64,000 bases of DNA. Origin: Luidia sarsii. Lineage: Eukaryota > Echinodermata > Asteroidea > Paxillosida > Luidiidae. The stretch spans positions 12,911,413 through 12,975,412 of the forward strand of contig OX465107.1 of assembly GCA_949987565.1 (NCBI GenBank), written 5' to 3'. The notes beneath the pieces are model-generated. The model did not search any database. It was not told where the DNA came from and saw nothing but the letters and a program-made list of their open reading frames with translations. The position numbers were made by a program, and so were the translations under genes. Position 1 is the stretch's first letter. The number at the start of each line of letters is the position of its first letter. Shown here one piece after another: positions 38,701-42,380 of the stretch.

Positions 38701-41700
38701 GTGTGGTGCATTGAAAAGGAGTGAAAAGGAATTAATATGCCGCTACCCACCCCCCCCCCCCCCTCCACCCTCACCTGCCATCCCCTCAGTGAGATGGCTC
38801 AGTATAGTAGAGCTATCAAAAATAATACCCCTGGTCCATGATGGGAAGTCTGATCGTGTGCTTGCTACGGGATTCAAAAGGAATTTCAACCCCCAAACTT
38901 GATGAGTTTGCCAATGGGCATAAGTGCGTTCAGATGCTAGAATCACTTTACGTCCTTCTGCTGGGAACAAAATCCGTCTGATCTGTTTTATGGAGTTTTA
39001 CAATTAGTTTTTATATCACATTGCGTAATATGTTAACACGGAATATGGATAGGATTGAAGCACGGACAAAATAGAATATAATGGGCTATTAAAAAAATAA
39101 TCTTAGTGACCTTCTTTTGGCCTTATGCCCTTCTGCAAGGCACACGACGAAATGAGGCCCCCATTAGTTTCTTATTTACGGTACATGTACATTTTGATAT
39201 ATGTTCCTTTCGGGAAAAATTTCCGTTTTTAGTGAATTGAGAGCCATGATTTGATTGATAGGCTGCTCAATTGTTTACGTGAGTGATGCAATAGACTCCC
39301 CCCCCCTCCCCTCCCTTCCGTTAGACCACCTCCGACCCCAGAGGTTGCCCAAATAGCTTCAGTGCTGTCCTTCTTTCCAGGCTTGTCCAATGAACCTCTA
39401 ACAGTGCGTAGAGTATCTGTGCCTCCTCCACCAGCAAAATCCTTCAAGGAGGCAAACCGGAAACTTTGACTGGGTCTCAAAACTAGAGATCTCGGGTTCA
39501 AGTCCCGGGTCCAGTCAAAACATTTCAAAACCATTTTTAAAAACTAAAAAAAAAAAAAAAAAAAAAAAACGATCTAGAAAAAAAGAGAGTAAAGGGTTAG
39601 CAGATCCTAGCAGAACCTTTCTAAAAAAACACTGAGAAAGGTTCTGCTGGGATAAGAGCATGAAAGAAAACTACACCCCCACCAGAGCTGGTAATGAAGC
39701 TTCTTTTCTTTACCATTTTTCAAAACTCAAAGAAGAAGAAAGAATCAATCTAAAAAGAAAAGAGATTAAATAAAGAGCTAGCAGATCCTAGCAGGACCTT
39801 TCTCAAATCTTTCAGAAAAGTCCTGTTAGGATAAGAAATTATAAGCATGAAAGAAAACTAAATGCAAATAGAAAACTACACCCCCTAAAAAAACTCTTCA
39901 TTTAGCAGAGCTGGTTAAGAAGTTTCCTTTCTTCTTACTTCTCTTCCTTTCCTCCTTCTCTCTCTGACCAGATGGAGAGAGGAGCAGACTTTGTGGCCGG
40001 GGAGGCTCCCATGTCTCCCATGTCCCCCACCTTCCCCTACAGTCTGACCTCCCCGCCGGCCAAGGCCCAGCCCATGCGCAAGGACAGTTCCCTCCGCTAT
40101 GCCCCGGACCCCATGTACGAGCTGGAGAGACAGCGCAGTAACCACAGCAACGGTGAGTGTTTGAGGCGCAGGTTTTACCCCCCCAAAAAAAAAAAAAAAA
40201 AAATTGTCTCTCGTGTGATGAAATGTAAGATTAAGTGGAATTTTTGCAGTGACACCATCTCTTTTGAAATCAAACAAACATAGGAAAAACTGACTGGAAA
40301 CCTTTGAACAATTTGCACATTTTGGCAAAAAATTTAACCCGGGACCTCTGGTTTGCATACCGGTGCTCTTACACCTGAGCTATCCAGCACTTAGATGGTG
40401 GCCTTCCCAATAGTCAACCAGTCTTTGCCAGTCAGGGCAATTCTCTCTTTTGAGATGGTGCAGGGCTCTGGCTCAAAAAGAGCCGGTAGTAACTGGCTCT
40501 TTTCAGATAAATCTTATAAAAATCACTCCTAAAAACACACATCTTCACAGAGCCTTTATGCCTTAATTTCATAAATTGTGAAGATTGAAACGCATGTTCC
40601 GGGAATTATTGTTGTGCGATGATTTTTTATCTTCGACAGATGACAGCACAATGGTGGCAATTGACAACGACGACTACCTGACCCCAAGCATCAAGTCTGA
40701 CTACCGTGACCTAGTCAAGGAGAAACGTAAGTCAGCCCTTGTACGGCAGCTTTTTGTCCCTCACTGCAGACTGGAGAATTTTTTAAGATGAAAGCAACCT
40801 TTAATTTGAGACATGAAACTAAACCAAAAAGTCAGATACTGCCTTTGTGAAAGGTCCAGCTAGGGTCTAAACGTCAGGCCTGCTTAATTTTGCTTAGATA
40901 TGGTCTTTTGGGTCTGGATATCACAAATAATTGTGGAGAATTCTGCGAAGAAATTTGCAATTTGCATATTTCATCGCAAATATCTACACACAGTTCTGCG
41001 AATGAATTTGCCATTTGCATACTTCATCTCAAATGTTTGCGCACAATTATGCAAAGAAATTTGAGTTTGCATATTTCATCGCAAATATTTGCGAAGAATT
41101 TGGTGAAGAAATTTGCAATTTGCAATTTGGTGAAGAAATTTGCAATTTGCAATTTTACTCACCAAGTTTCTTAGAGGGCCTCGACTTGCTGAACAGGGTC
41201 TGCTTTAAGCTTTGCCTTATTCACGAAGAGAAGGGAACCACTACACACATGATCAGCATTAATCTTAGTCAGGCCCACTAGTAGGGCCCACAGGCGTCCG
41301 TCAGTCTCGAGAGACTATGGAGTTTGCGTGATGGATGATCGTCTGAATAACCGGTGAACAGCTGTTTTCCGCGTTGAACCTAGGCCCACTGATGAGTGCA
41401 ATCATTTGCAGGTACCTTTGCAGGTATTGAGATGTCCCTTCTGTACCACCATATTTAAGCCATTCCAAATTTTAGGCATCATGTTTCAGGCACCTCTGTT
41501 TTCCTTTCTGGAGTATCCTTAGAAGCAGACCAATCCTGAGTTTTCACCTGGCTATTTTAAGTCTTTTAAGTCAACCAGCTGTTTGGCACATTTTTTGCGT
41601 CACTTTGATTTGTATATCAGCTCTTCGGGAAAAGTTGTATCTATAATTGACAGAACAAATCCAAATTTGCATTGGTATTTTGGTCTTTTATTATTTGCCA

Positions 41701-42380
41701 ATTAGCAGCAATGTTAGTCTCGCTTTGTTTCTAGAGGAGATGGAAAACCAGAAGAATCCCGTGCTTTTTAGGCTACTGTAGTCATTGAAGTCAGTAACAG
41801 ATTCTTTGGCATCACTTTGATTTGTTCCTTAGCGCTTTTGGAAGAGCCCCAGTACCAGAACGACCCCAAGTTTGACAGTCCCTCCGTGCCCGATACCAGC
41901 TACCTGCCTTTGACCAACAGCACCTCAGGCCCAGCCCCGGCTCAGGCCCATCCCTCGGCGGGGCCCGCCCCGCCCCTCCAGCCCTCCCCGGCCGGCCTGG
42001 GAGTGGACAACCTGGAGTACCACGCCCTGCTGGGCACCGGGGCCACCGGGGGGCCGCCCTCCAGCCCGGCCCCCGCCGCCCCGGGCAACCCCTGGCACCC
42101 GCAGAGCCCGAGCCCGGCCGGCGAGGAGGACCCCCACTACATGAACGAGGAGCAGATGGAGCACCGGCAGCCGCTCATGAGCGGCGAGCAGCCCCGGCCT
42201 CTCTGCTCGCCCAGCCACTCCGGTAACGGCAGCGGTAGCCGGCCCTGCAGCAGCTCGCTGCAAAGCAACGGCAACGGCAGCGTGGGGCTGCGGCTCTCGG
42301 GTGGCGCCAGCGACAACAATCTGGACCACGAGTATGTCAATAGCGAGGTGCCCTCAACCCGGGGCGAGACCAGCATATAA
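617..42380 (+). CDS. EGFR: ErbB/EGFR-family receptor tyrosine kinase, whole gene (5' exon outside window)
   Basis: A single-pass membrane receptor that binds EGF/neuregulin-type ligands, dimerises and phosphorylates its own tail to feed Ras/MAPK and related pathways. Twenty-nine exons join in frame to about 1510 residues (numbered here from the first split codon). In order: L1 domain about 1-155, furin-like domain II 156-308, L2 309-475, cysteine-rich domain IV 476-610, extra cysteine-rich region 611-825, transmembrane 829-855, juxtamembrane 856-905, kinase about 908-1170, tail to 1510. Seen directly: glycine loop GSGAFG (912-917), VAIK lysine 940, gatekeeper Thr984, HRDLAARN (1029-1036), DFG (1049-1051). 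The ectodomain is larger than vertebrate EGFR, as known for fly Egfr and worm LET-23. The first visible exon enters in phase 1, so a signal-peptide exon lies upstream. Insulin-receptor-type kinases also have L domains, but the PLTPSG juxtamembrane motif and MDADDYLQP tail motif fix the family as ErbB. Confidence 0.97.
730..1265 (+). repeat. CT-rich microsatellite in intron 2
   Basis: About 535 bp of CTCTCTC, CCCTCTCT and CTCC repeats starting about 25 bp after the exon 2 donor. Open frames here encode only Ser/Leu/Pro strings and are artefacts. Confidence 0.95.
1266..2958 (+). other. Rest of intron 2
   Basis: No gene seen. Contains a family A fragment near 2144-2192, a possible MITE at about 2216-2412 (ends CCGCTTAAGC and GGTGCTTAA, related to sequence at 30330-30400), and a degenerate TCCTCCACAATCC repeat region 2430-2780 with a 54-bp duplication around 2565-2660. 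Confidence 0.6.
2959..3222 (+). CDS. EGFR: ErbB exon 3: L1 domain core
   Basis: Acceptor GGCAG, donor GTGAGT, phase 1 to 1. Encodes the first beta-helix repeats of L1: [40 protein letters not shown]. This aligns closely with EGFR domain I (GNLEIT, LSFLKTIQEVAGYVL, NLQIIRG). The codons are strongly GC-rich at third positions, unlike the AT-rich introns. Confidence 0.97.
3231..3775 (+). repeat. 17-bp minisatellite in intron 3
   Basis: About 30 tandem copies of a 17-bp unit CTCATTCTGATCGAAAA, with variants GATCAAAAA and CTTGTTCAGATC, starting 8 bp after the exon 3 donor. The copies degrade toward the right. Confidence 0.95.
3825..3995 (+). repeat. Fold-back repeat family B, half copy
   Basis: Shares CACCATGCAGTTTCTCTTTT, GTGAGCGTGCGTGGTTCT and TTCCGGTTCTTTTCAG with one arm of the complete element at 33540-33800. 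Confidence 0.65.
4369..4517 (+). repeat. Dispersed repeat family C
   Basis: Contains CGTAACTTACGATCGATC, ACAATGAGCGATGCACAGAA and TGCATCGTAAGGCTTTGCGA, shared with sites near 8249-8402, 14198-14300 and 22972-23122. The ends (GGATTTCAC..., ...GCGAAATCCAC) are inverted, suggesting a MITE of about 150 bp. Confidence 0.7.
4561..4716 (+). repeat. Fold-back repeat family A, near-perfect palindrome
   Basis: 4561-4614 reads GTGGGCCCGACGTTTCGATC then CTAGCAGGACCTTTCTCAAA. 4620-4673 is its reverse complement. The right flank TAGTCAGTAAGCAGTTTGCA is shared by most other copies in this window. Typical non-autonomous fold-back element. Confidence 0.88.
4803..4931 (+). CDS. EGFR: ErbB exon 4: end of L1 domain
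   Basis: Acceptor TTGCAG, donor GTAAAG, phase 1 to 1. Encodes [19 protein letters not shown] and the following helix, equal to the EGFR segment with NNPALCNVESIQW. It ends in the Cys that starts domain II. Confidence 0.96.
5209..5274 (+). CDS. EGFR: ErbB exon 5: first domain II cysteine module
   Basis: A 66-nt exon behind a long T tract and CAG. The donor is GTGAGT after 5274, phase 1 to 1. It encodes the CxxxCPGGCWG signature of the furin-like domain (EGFR CDPSCPNGSCWG). A GTTTGT four bases upstream (5271) was rejected as donor because only the 5275 donor keeps the frame into the next exon. Confidence 0.92.
5340..5472 (+). repeat. Fold-back family A, half copy in intron 5
   Basis: One arm (GGGCCCGATGTTTCAATCCT, AGCAGGACCTTTCTCAAAG) flanked on both sides by CTCACTGACTGAAATGACC, the family's flank. 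Confidence 0.75.
5562..5680 (+). CDS. EGFR: ErbB exon 6: domain II cysteine-rich modules
   Basis: Acceptor CCCTCAG, donor GTGAGT, phase 1 to 0. Encodes [16 protein letters not shown] and [20 protein letters not shown], aligning with [29 protein letters not shown]. All cysteines of the module are present. Confidence 0.96.
5681..6751 (+). other. Intron 6
   Basis: No gene. An A run at 5908-5928, a tRNA-like repeat fragment at 6051-6116, otherwise unique sequence. Confidence 0.6.
6051..6116 (+). repeat. tRNA-like repeat fragment
   Basis: GGTCAAGGGGTTAAG resembles an A box and GGGATTGAATCCC a B box. Same type as the sites near 25880 and 33430. Too degenerate for a working tRNA. Confidence 0.5.
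6752..6893 (+). CDS. EGFR: ErbB exon 7: dimerisation arm of domain II
   Basis: Acceptor GCTTTTAG, donor GTACGT, phase 0 to 1. Encodes [20 protein letters not shown], the counterpart of the EGFR arm [20 protein letters not shown]. The Tyr-Asn-Pro core and the Asn-Pro that anchor the back-to-back receptor dimer are kept, so ligand-driven ectodomain dimerisation is probably conserved. Confidence 0.96.
7201..7314 (+). CDS. EGFR: ErbB exon 8: end of domain II
   Basis: Acceptor GGTTTGCAG, donor GTGAGT, phase 1 to 1. Encodes two short cysteine modules ending [12 protein letters not shown], matching EGFR RKCKKCEGPCRK just before L2. Confidence 0.95.
7525..7779 (+). mobile_element. MITE with 29-bp terminal inverted repeats in intron 8
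   Basis: The left end begins TGTGACCCTGCACAACGACA. The right end, reversed, begins TGTGACCTGGTACAATGACA; both continue TGAGGAATA. The interior is 200 bp of AT-rich noncoding DNA. Superfamily not determinable. Confidence 0.82.
7999..8110 (+). CDS. EGFR: ErbB exon 9: start of L2 domain
   Basis: Acceptor ACCCACAG, donor GTGCGT at 8111, phase 1 to 2. Encodes [31 protein letters not shown] and FDG (EGFR [31 protein letters not shown]). Potential N-glycosylation sites NDS and NCT are visible. Confidence 0.95.
8111..8813 (+). other. Intron 9
   Basis: Holds a family C repeat copy (about 8249-8402) and otherwise unique noncoding sequence. Confidence 0.6.
8249..8402 (+). repeat. Dispersed repeat family C, copy 2
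   Basis: Begins GCTGGATTTCACCAAGCCTT and ends GTTTGGTGAAATC: inverted ends. The middle carries GTTTCTGTGCATGGCTCATC, in opposite orientation to the 4369 copy. Confidence 0.7.
8814..8978 (+). CDS. EGFR: ErbB exon 10: L2 domain middle
   Basis: Acceptor GTGCAG, donor GTAAGG, phase 2 to 2. Encodes [20 protein letters not shown] and [17 protein letters not shown], matching EGFR LDILKTVKEITGFLLIQ and FENLEIIRGR. Its phase-2 exit can be continued by either of the two following exons. Confidence 0.96.
9140..9765 (+). repeat. GA-rich microsatellite in intron 10
   Basis: About 620 bp of GAGACAGA/AGAGAAAGA purine-rich repeats on the + strand. The - strand frames (Ser/Leu/Cys strings) are artefacts. 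It lies between exons 10 and 11a. Confidence 0.93.
9919..10130 (+). CDS. EGFR: ErbB exon 11a: L2 C-terminal half, version a
   Basis: 212 nt; acceptor CGCCGCAG, donor GTAAGTAG right after TGCA; entry phase 2, exit phase 1. Encodes a segment with [21 protein letters not shown] and a final Cys, the counterpart of EGFR from about QFSLAVV to ENSC. This half of L2 carries several ligand-contact positions in human EGFR. The usual SDGDV turn reads NKGLV here. Exon 11b encodes the same segment, and the phases allow only one of the two in an mRNA. Confidence 0.93.
10131..10857 (+). other. Intron between the two alternative L2 exons
   Basis: 727 bp, noncoding, with a T run at 10449-10464 and C/T-rich stretches. 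Long enough for normal splicing, so steric hindrance by a too-short intron is not the reason for exclusive use. Confidence 0.7.
10851..10861 (+). promoter_or_regulatory. NAGNAG tandem acceptor of exon 11b
   Basis: CACATAGCAGC offers AG at 10856-10857 and at 10859-10860. Both keep phase 2 and differ by one serine codon. Confidence 0.5.
10858..11054 (+). CDS. EGFR: ErbB exon 11b: L2 C-terminal half, alternative version
   Basis: 197 nt (194 if the second AG of a TAGCAG acceptor is used). The donor GTAAGTAG follows TGCA exactly as in 11a. Entry is phase 2 and exit phase 1. Encodes [40 protein letters not shown] and a final WC, closer to the vertebrate SDGDV/NKNLCY pattern than 11a. Identity to 11a is about one third, with LRS, SL, LCY, AM and the last Cys shared. 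The acceptor polypyrimidine tract is weaker than that of 11a. It is a candidate mutually exclusive exon; I cannot see expression. Confidence 0.88.
12999..13175 (+). repeat. 31-bp tandem repeat with octamer-like motifs
   Basis: Five and a half copies at exact 31-bp spacing (12999, 13030, 13061, 13092, 13123, 13154). Most units carry TATGCAT and ATTTGCATAT, resembling the POU octamer ATTTGCAT. Confidence 0.9.
14198..14300 (+). repeat. Dispersed repeat family C, copy 3
   Basis: Contains GATGAGCGATACACAGAAAC and ACGATGCACCGTAAGGCTTC, as in the 4369 copy; left part missing. Confidence 0.65.
15255..15430 (+). repeat. tRNA-derived repeat (SINE-like), best copy
   Basis: 15330-15402 folds like a tRNA: acceptor arms GGCTGGA/TCCAGTC pair fully (one G-U), D stem GCTC/GAGC, A box TAGCTCAGGTGG, B box GGTTCAAGTCC. 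The anticodon loop is ACGCATA without U33 and the stem has a mismatch, so it is not a working tRNA. The upstream 75 bp (GGGAAGGCCGCCATCTAAG) recur at 40400-40460, so the repeat is longer than the tRNA part. tRNA-derived SINEs such as SURF1 are known from sea urchins; whether this is one is open. Confidence 0.75.
17590..17717 (+). repeat. 54-bp direct duplication with CCAAT and AT-rich boxes
   Basis: 17590-17643 and 17644-17697 are identical, each with GCATATTCATGAGCCAAGGA and CATTGGAC. A third partial copy begins at 17698. It lies in a GC-richer, CCAAT-rich stretch (17100-17870). Confidence 0.92.
20237..20369 (+). CDS. EGFR: ErbB exon 12: start of domain IV
   Basis: Acceptor CCTTCGTAG, donor GTAAGT at 20370, phase 1 to 2. 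Encodes [20 protein letters not shown] and CIAECDML, matching EGFR CHALCSPEGCWGPEPRDC and CVDKCNLL. It follows the 9.2 kb intron and is followed by a 560 bp TCC/TTC microsatellite. Confidence 0.95.
20382..20945 (+). repeat. TCC/TTC microsatellite in intron 12
   Basis: About 560 bp of pure pyrimidine (CCTCCTCTTCCTCCT) starting 12 bp after the exon 12 donor. It thins out to about 21090. The poly-Ser and poly-Leu frames are artefacts. Confidence 0.96.
21291..21375 (+). CDS. EGFR: ErbB exon 13: domain IV
   Basis: Acceptor CTCGCAG, donor GTGCGT, phase 2 to 0. Encodes [19 protein letters not shown] (EGFR SECIQCHPECLP region). Confidence 0.92.
21588..21850 (+). repeat. Fold-back family A interrupted by an 11-bp minisatellite
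   Basis: The left arm (GAGGGCCTGACATTTTGATC, CTAGCAGGACC) and right arm (GAGAAAAGTCCTGCAAGGAT, CAAAATGTCAGGCCC) are separated by tandem TTTGTGGTCAC-like units (21621-21740). The right flank GTCAGTGAGCAGTTTGCAAC is the family's. The minisatellite grew inside the loop. Confidence 0.85.
22354..22487 (+). CDS. EGFR: ErbB exon 14: domain IV
   Basis: Acceptor TTCCACAG, donor GTGAGT at 22488, phase 0 to 2. Encodes [26 protein letters not shown] and [13 protein letters not shown], aligning with EGFR [20 protein letters not shown] and CHLCHPNCTYGC. In vertebrates the transmembrane segment follows shortly after this point; here it does not. Confidence 0.95.
22972..23122 (+). repeat. Dispersed repeat family C, copy 4
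   Basis: Begins GTTGATTTCACCAAACTCTT and ends CGCTTTACGAAATCCACC. Inverted ends and internal AATGAGGGATGCACAGAA match the other copies. Confidence 0.75.
23212..23296 (+). CDS. EGFR: ErbB exon 15: end of canonical domain IV
   Basis: Acceptor GAATAG after a T tract, donor GTAAGT, phase 2 to 0. Encodes [20 protein letters not shown], like EGFR CTGPGLEGC, then a hydrophilic stretch. It leads into the region absent from vertebrate ErbBs. Confidence 0.9.
23297..26713 (+). other. Intron 15
   Basis: 3.4 kb with no recognised exon. C/T-rich stretches near 23790-23830 and 24610-24710, a short duplication of GGGGGAT-TGATTTGTGCA near 24378-24440, and a tRNA-like repeat at 25850-25990. Scattered short frames have no recognisable domain. 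Confidence 0.55.
25850..25990 (+). repeat. tRNA-like repeat
   Basis: GTGCTTTGCCCAACTGCCTT and ACGCAGGAGTCACGGGTTCG (B-box-like GGGTTCGAACC) match, in opposite orientation, the site at 33390-33520. Confidence 0.6.
26714..26806 (+). CDS. EGFR: ErbB exon 16: linker before the extra cysteine-rich region
   Basis: Acceptor CTCTGCAG, donor GTAAGT, phase 0 to 0, 31 codons. Encodes [20 protein letters not shown] and a Ser-rich tail with only two cysteines. Its symmetric phase means it can be skipped without a frameshift. It is supported by both splice sites and frame continuity, less by homology. Confidence 0.78.
26807..28019 (+). other. Intron 16
   Basis: Starts with a dispersed repeat (AGCGGAAAAGCTATTTTTGT near 26860, then CATAGACAAAGTA) also found at 34045-34140. 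A tRNA-derived repeat tail (TCAAGTCATGGTCCAGTCAA, TTTTCTTTGCCATTTT) lies near 27885-27930. No exon seen. Confidence 0.6.
28020..28262 (+). CDS. EGFR: ErbB exon 17: extra cysteine-rich region, part 1
   Basis: Acceptor CCTCACAG, donor GTGAGT, phase 0 to 0, 81 codons. Furin-like modules: [47 protein letters not shown]. This corresponds in position to the additional extracellular domain of fly and worm EGF receptors and has no vertebrate counterpart. A C-rich microsatellite begins just after the donor. Confidence 0.93.
28275..28415 (+). repeat. C-rich microsatellite after exon 17
   Basis: About 140 bp of CCCCTCCC repeats. Frames with Pro/Ser strings are artefacts. Confidence 0.95.
28778..28930 (+). 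repeat. Fold-back family A copy in intron 17
   Basis: GAGGGCCTGACATTTAAATT, CTAGCAGCACCTCTCTCAAA, then the reverse arm CCTTTGAGAGAGGTCCTGCT and the flank TAGTCAGTAAAGTAGTTTGC. Confidence 0.85.
29101..29390 (+). CDS. EGFR: ErbB exon 18: extra cysteine-rich region, part 2
   Basis: Acceptor CTCCGTAG, donor GTGAGT, phase 0 to 2, 96 codons plus two bases. Modules include [39 protein letters not shown] and [16 protein letters not shown]. It ends in a short cysteine-free stalk before the membrane. Together with exon 17 it adds about 180 residues and four to five furin-like repeats. Confidence 0.95.
29640..29935 (+). repeat. AAGGTGACTCC-type repeat in intron 18
   Basis: Repeated CTTAAGGTG, AAGGTGACCAAGGCCAGCAC and CCTGAAGGTGAC blocks match the unit of the 34396-34880 array in another intron of this gene. 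A diverged family A fragment precedes it at about 29517-29590. Confidence 0.7.
30112..30244 (+). CDS. EGFR: ErbB exon 19: transmembrane segment
   Basis: Acceptor AATGCAG, donor GTGAGT, phase 2 to 0. Residues 829-855 form one hydrophobic helix beginning [13 protein letters not shown], with small-xxx-small spacing G832/G836/A840 typical of ErbB dimer interfaces. The cytoplasmic side starts [15 protein letters not shown]: few basic residues, and a tyrosine not present in vertebrate ErbB juxtamembrane segments. Confidence 0.95.
30582..30801 (+). mobile_element. MITE flanked by TTAA, intron 19
   Basis: TTAA at 30582-30585 and 30798-30801. Terminal inverted repeats of about 25 bp: left AGAAGAATGAAACCCAGAGA, right reversed AGAAGAACGAAACCCAGAGA. 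TTAA target sites are typical of piggyBac-type elements; the assignment is inference. The interior block TTCCCGCAAACTGCCATCTT recurs near 49685. Confidence 0.85.
31049..31087 (+). CDS. EGFR: ErbB exon 20: 39-nt juxtamembrane microexon
   Basis: Acceptor TTGGCAG, donor GTAAGT, phase 0 to 0, 13 codons ([13 protein letters not shown]). It sits where vertebrate receptors have the LRRLLQ juxtamembrane helix. Skipping it would join PTAL directly to PLTPSG in frame, so it is a plausible cassette exon. Support is the pair of good splice sites and the open frame; there is little homology. Confidence 0.72.
31088..31970 (+). other. Intron 20
   Basis: No exon. A-rich sequence, a short TA repeat (31550-31562) and unique DNA. 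Confidence 0.6.
31971..32186 (+). CDS. EGFR: ErbB exon 21: kinase N-lobe, glycine loop and catalytic lysine
   Basis: Acceptor TTGAGCAG, donor GTGAGG, phase 0 to 0, 72 codons. Begins [20 protein letters not shown], nearly identical to EGFR. Then come [11 protein letters not shown] (912-922) and VAIK with Lys940. One exon covers what is split over exons 18-19 in human EGFR. Confidence 0.98.
32455..32500 (+). repeat. Tail of the tRNA-derived repeat
   Basis: AGTCCCGGTCCAGTTTTCTT then TGCCAATTTTTTAA matches the 3' part of the 15255-15430 element. Confidence 0.55.
32660..33030 (+). repeat. CT microsatellite forming the tract before kinase exon 22
   Basis: About 370 bp of CTCTCC, CTCTCT and CCCTCT units ending 7 bp before the exon's CGGACAG acceptor. 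It doubles as an extreme polypyrimidine tract. The Arg/Gly/Glu and Ser/Leu frames are artefacts. Confidence 0.95.
33038..33223 (+). CDS. EGFR: ErbB exon 22: kinase alpha-C helix to hinge
   Basis: Acceptor CGGACAG directly after a roughly 370 bp CT tract, donor GTAGGC, phase 0 to 0. Encodes [40 protein letters not shown] and [10 protein letters not shown]. Gatekeeper Thr984 is kept. The position of human EGFR Cys797 is Ala991. Confidence 0.97.
33390..33520 (-). repeat. tRNA-like repeat, reverse orientation
   Basis: On the - strand: CGGTGGTCAAGTGGTTAAGA (A-box-like), AAAGCAGGAGTCACAGGCTC and GAGCCCGAACTGCC. Related to 25850-25990. Confidence 0.6.
33540..33800 (+). repeat. Fold-back repeat family B, complete palindrome
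   Basis: The left arm runs ATAGGTTTGCGGAGACACCA, AACCGGAGGAACTTGACGTT, TCGAACAGTATACTCTG. After a short loop (GTTCGTCTTCAAGAGA) the exact reverse follows to TGTCTCCGCAAACC. Over 110 bp per arm, almost perfect, so recently formed or converted. Confidence 0.92.
33905..34025 (+). repeat. Fold-back family A copy in intron 22
   Basis: Flank CTGCTCACTGACTAAAATGA, then arms GAGGGCCTGCCGTTTCCATC and GATCAAAACTTCAGGCCCTC around CCTTTCTCAAAGGTCC. Confidence 0.85.
34198..34353 (+). CDS. EGFR: ErbB exon 23: catalytic loop and DFG
   Basis: Acceptor TTGTCTAG, donor GTGGGT, phase 0 to 0. Encodes [20 protein letters not shown] and [20 protein letters not shown]. The HRD aspartate 1031, Asn1036 and DFG Asp1049 are intact, so the kinase should be active. 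The activation-loop tyrosine of EGFR (EYHAEGGK) is Phe1063 here (EFQAQGGK). Confidence 0.98.
34396..34880 (+). repeat. Roughly 150-bp tandem repeat in intron 23
   Basis: Units start at 34396, 34548, 34695 and 34857 (GAAGGTGACTCC or variants). Shared blocks: GGAGAGCCACCCACCTCTTG, AATCGAGCCACATATTCCTG, GAGGTGACAGTGC. Same family as 29640-29935. Confidence 0.9.
35177..35290 (+). repeat. Fold-back family A, half copy before exon 24
   Basis: Flank CTGCTCACTGACTAAAATGA, then a single right arm CCTTTGAGAAAGGTCCTGCT and AGGATCGAAACGCCAGGCCC. Confidence 0.8.
35394..35469 (+). CDS. EGFR: ErbB exon 24: P+1 loop and alpha-F start
   Basis: Acceptor ATCCTCAG, donor GTAAGA, phase 0 to 1. Encodes [20 protein letters not shown] and DVWSFG (EGFR VPIKWMALESIL, SDVWSYG). 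The tyrosine-kinase P+1 motif PIKW is intact. Confidence 0.97.
35657..35803 (+). CDS. EGFR: ErbB exon 25: kinase C-lobe
   Basis: Acceptor CTCCCAG, donor GTGAGT, phase 1 to 1. Encodes [20 protein letters not shown] and [20 protein letters not shown], nearly matching EGFR VTVWELMTFGSKPYDGI. Confidence 0.98.
35930..36250 (+). repeat. Two adjacent fold-back family A copies in intron 25
   Basis: First copy with both arms (35940-36060), then its flank AGTCAGTAAGCAGTTTGCAA. A second right arm follows (36130-36200) with the same flank and the same TATATCACTTTAGATTACA ending: a tandem partial duplication. Confidence 0.88.
36690..36787 (+). CDS. EGFR: ErbB exon 26: end of kinase domain
   Basis: Acceptor TATCTCAG, donor GTCAGT, phase 1 to 0. 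Encodes [20 protein letters not shown] and [13 protein letters not shown], with the conserved Arg of DSRP and the PQRYLVIQ end of ErbB kinases. Confidence 0.97.
36855..37230 (+). mobile_element. MITE flanked by TTAA, intron 26
   Basis: TTAA at 36855-36858 and 37227-37230. Inverted ends: left AGCCCCTTCACAACATTGGT, right reversed AGCCCCTACACAACATTGGT. About 370 bp, noncoding. The ends are unrelated to those at 30582, so it is a separate family. Confidence 0.85.
37867..38055 (+). CDS. EGFR: ErbB exon 27: proximal C-tail
   Basis: Acceptor AACCCCAG, donor GTGGGT, phase 0 to 0. Encodes [20 protein letters not shown] and [11 protein letters not shown], equal to EGFR LPSPTDSNFYRALMDEEDM and VDADEYLIP. 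The DDYLQP tyrosine corresponds to human Tyr992 (mature numbering). Confidence 0.96.
38056..39971 (+). other. Intron 27
   Basis: 1.9 kb, no exon. A C run (38749-38762), a tRNA-derived repeat tail (39480-39540, GGTTCAAGTCCCGGGTCCAG) ending in an A run, and two diverged family A hairpins (39600-39660, 39780-39840). Confidence 0.6.
39972..40152 (+). CDS. EGFR: ErbB exon 28: C-tail, Pro/Ser/Met-rich segment
   Basis: Acceptor CTGACCAG, donor GTGAGT, phase 0 to 1. Encodes [34 protein letters not shown] and SNHSN. LRYAPDP resembles EGFR LQRYSSDPTG around Tyr1045. DPMYELE is a second tyrosine site. Confidence 0.93.
40326..40465 (-). repeat. tRNA-derived repeat, reverse copy
   Basis: On the - strand: GGAAGGCCACCATCTAAGTG, GCTGGATAGCTCAGGTGTAA, AACCAGAGGTCCCGGGTTAA. 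Matches 15255-15430, including its non-tRNA upstream part. Confidence 0.72.
40640..40726 (+). CDS. EGFR: ErbB exon 29: C-tail tyrosine motif
   Basis: Acceptor TTCGACAG, donor GTAAGT, phase 1 to 1. Encodes [20 protein letters not shown] and [14 protein letters not shown] repeats the acidic-Tyr-Leu-x-Pro pattern of exon 27. Confidence 0.9.
40727..41832 (+). other. Intron 29
   Basis: 1.1 kb, no exon seen. Family A half copy (40838-40900), about 54-bp tandem units with AAATTTGCAATTTGCATA (40934-41158), and a short inverted motif CAGTCTCGAGAGACT near 41302. Confidence 0.65.
41833..42380 (+). CDS. EGFR: ErbB exon 30: terminal coding exon of the C-tail
   Basis: Acceptor GTTCCTTAG, phase 1 entry, TAA stop at 42378-42380. 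About 182 residues: [14 protein letters not shown], a Pro/Ala/Gly-rich low-complexity stretch, [17 protein letters not shown], a Ser/Gly/Asn-rich stretch, and DHEYVNSE near the end. YMNE and YVNS fit the pYxN Grb2 SH2 consensus, and NLEY resembles the NPEY-type motifs of EGFR. The exon is very GC-rich, which makes long spurious frames on the opposite strand. Confidence 0.97.

Noticed and set aside
41925..42329. 134-codon - strand frame opposite the last ErbB exon
   Set aside because: GC-rich shadow of the real exon.
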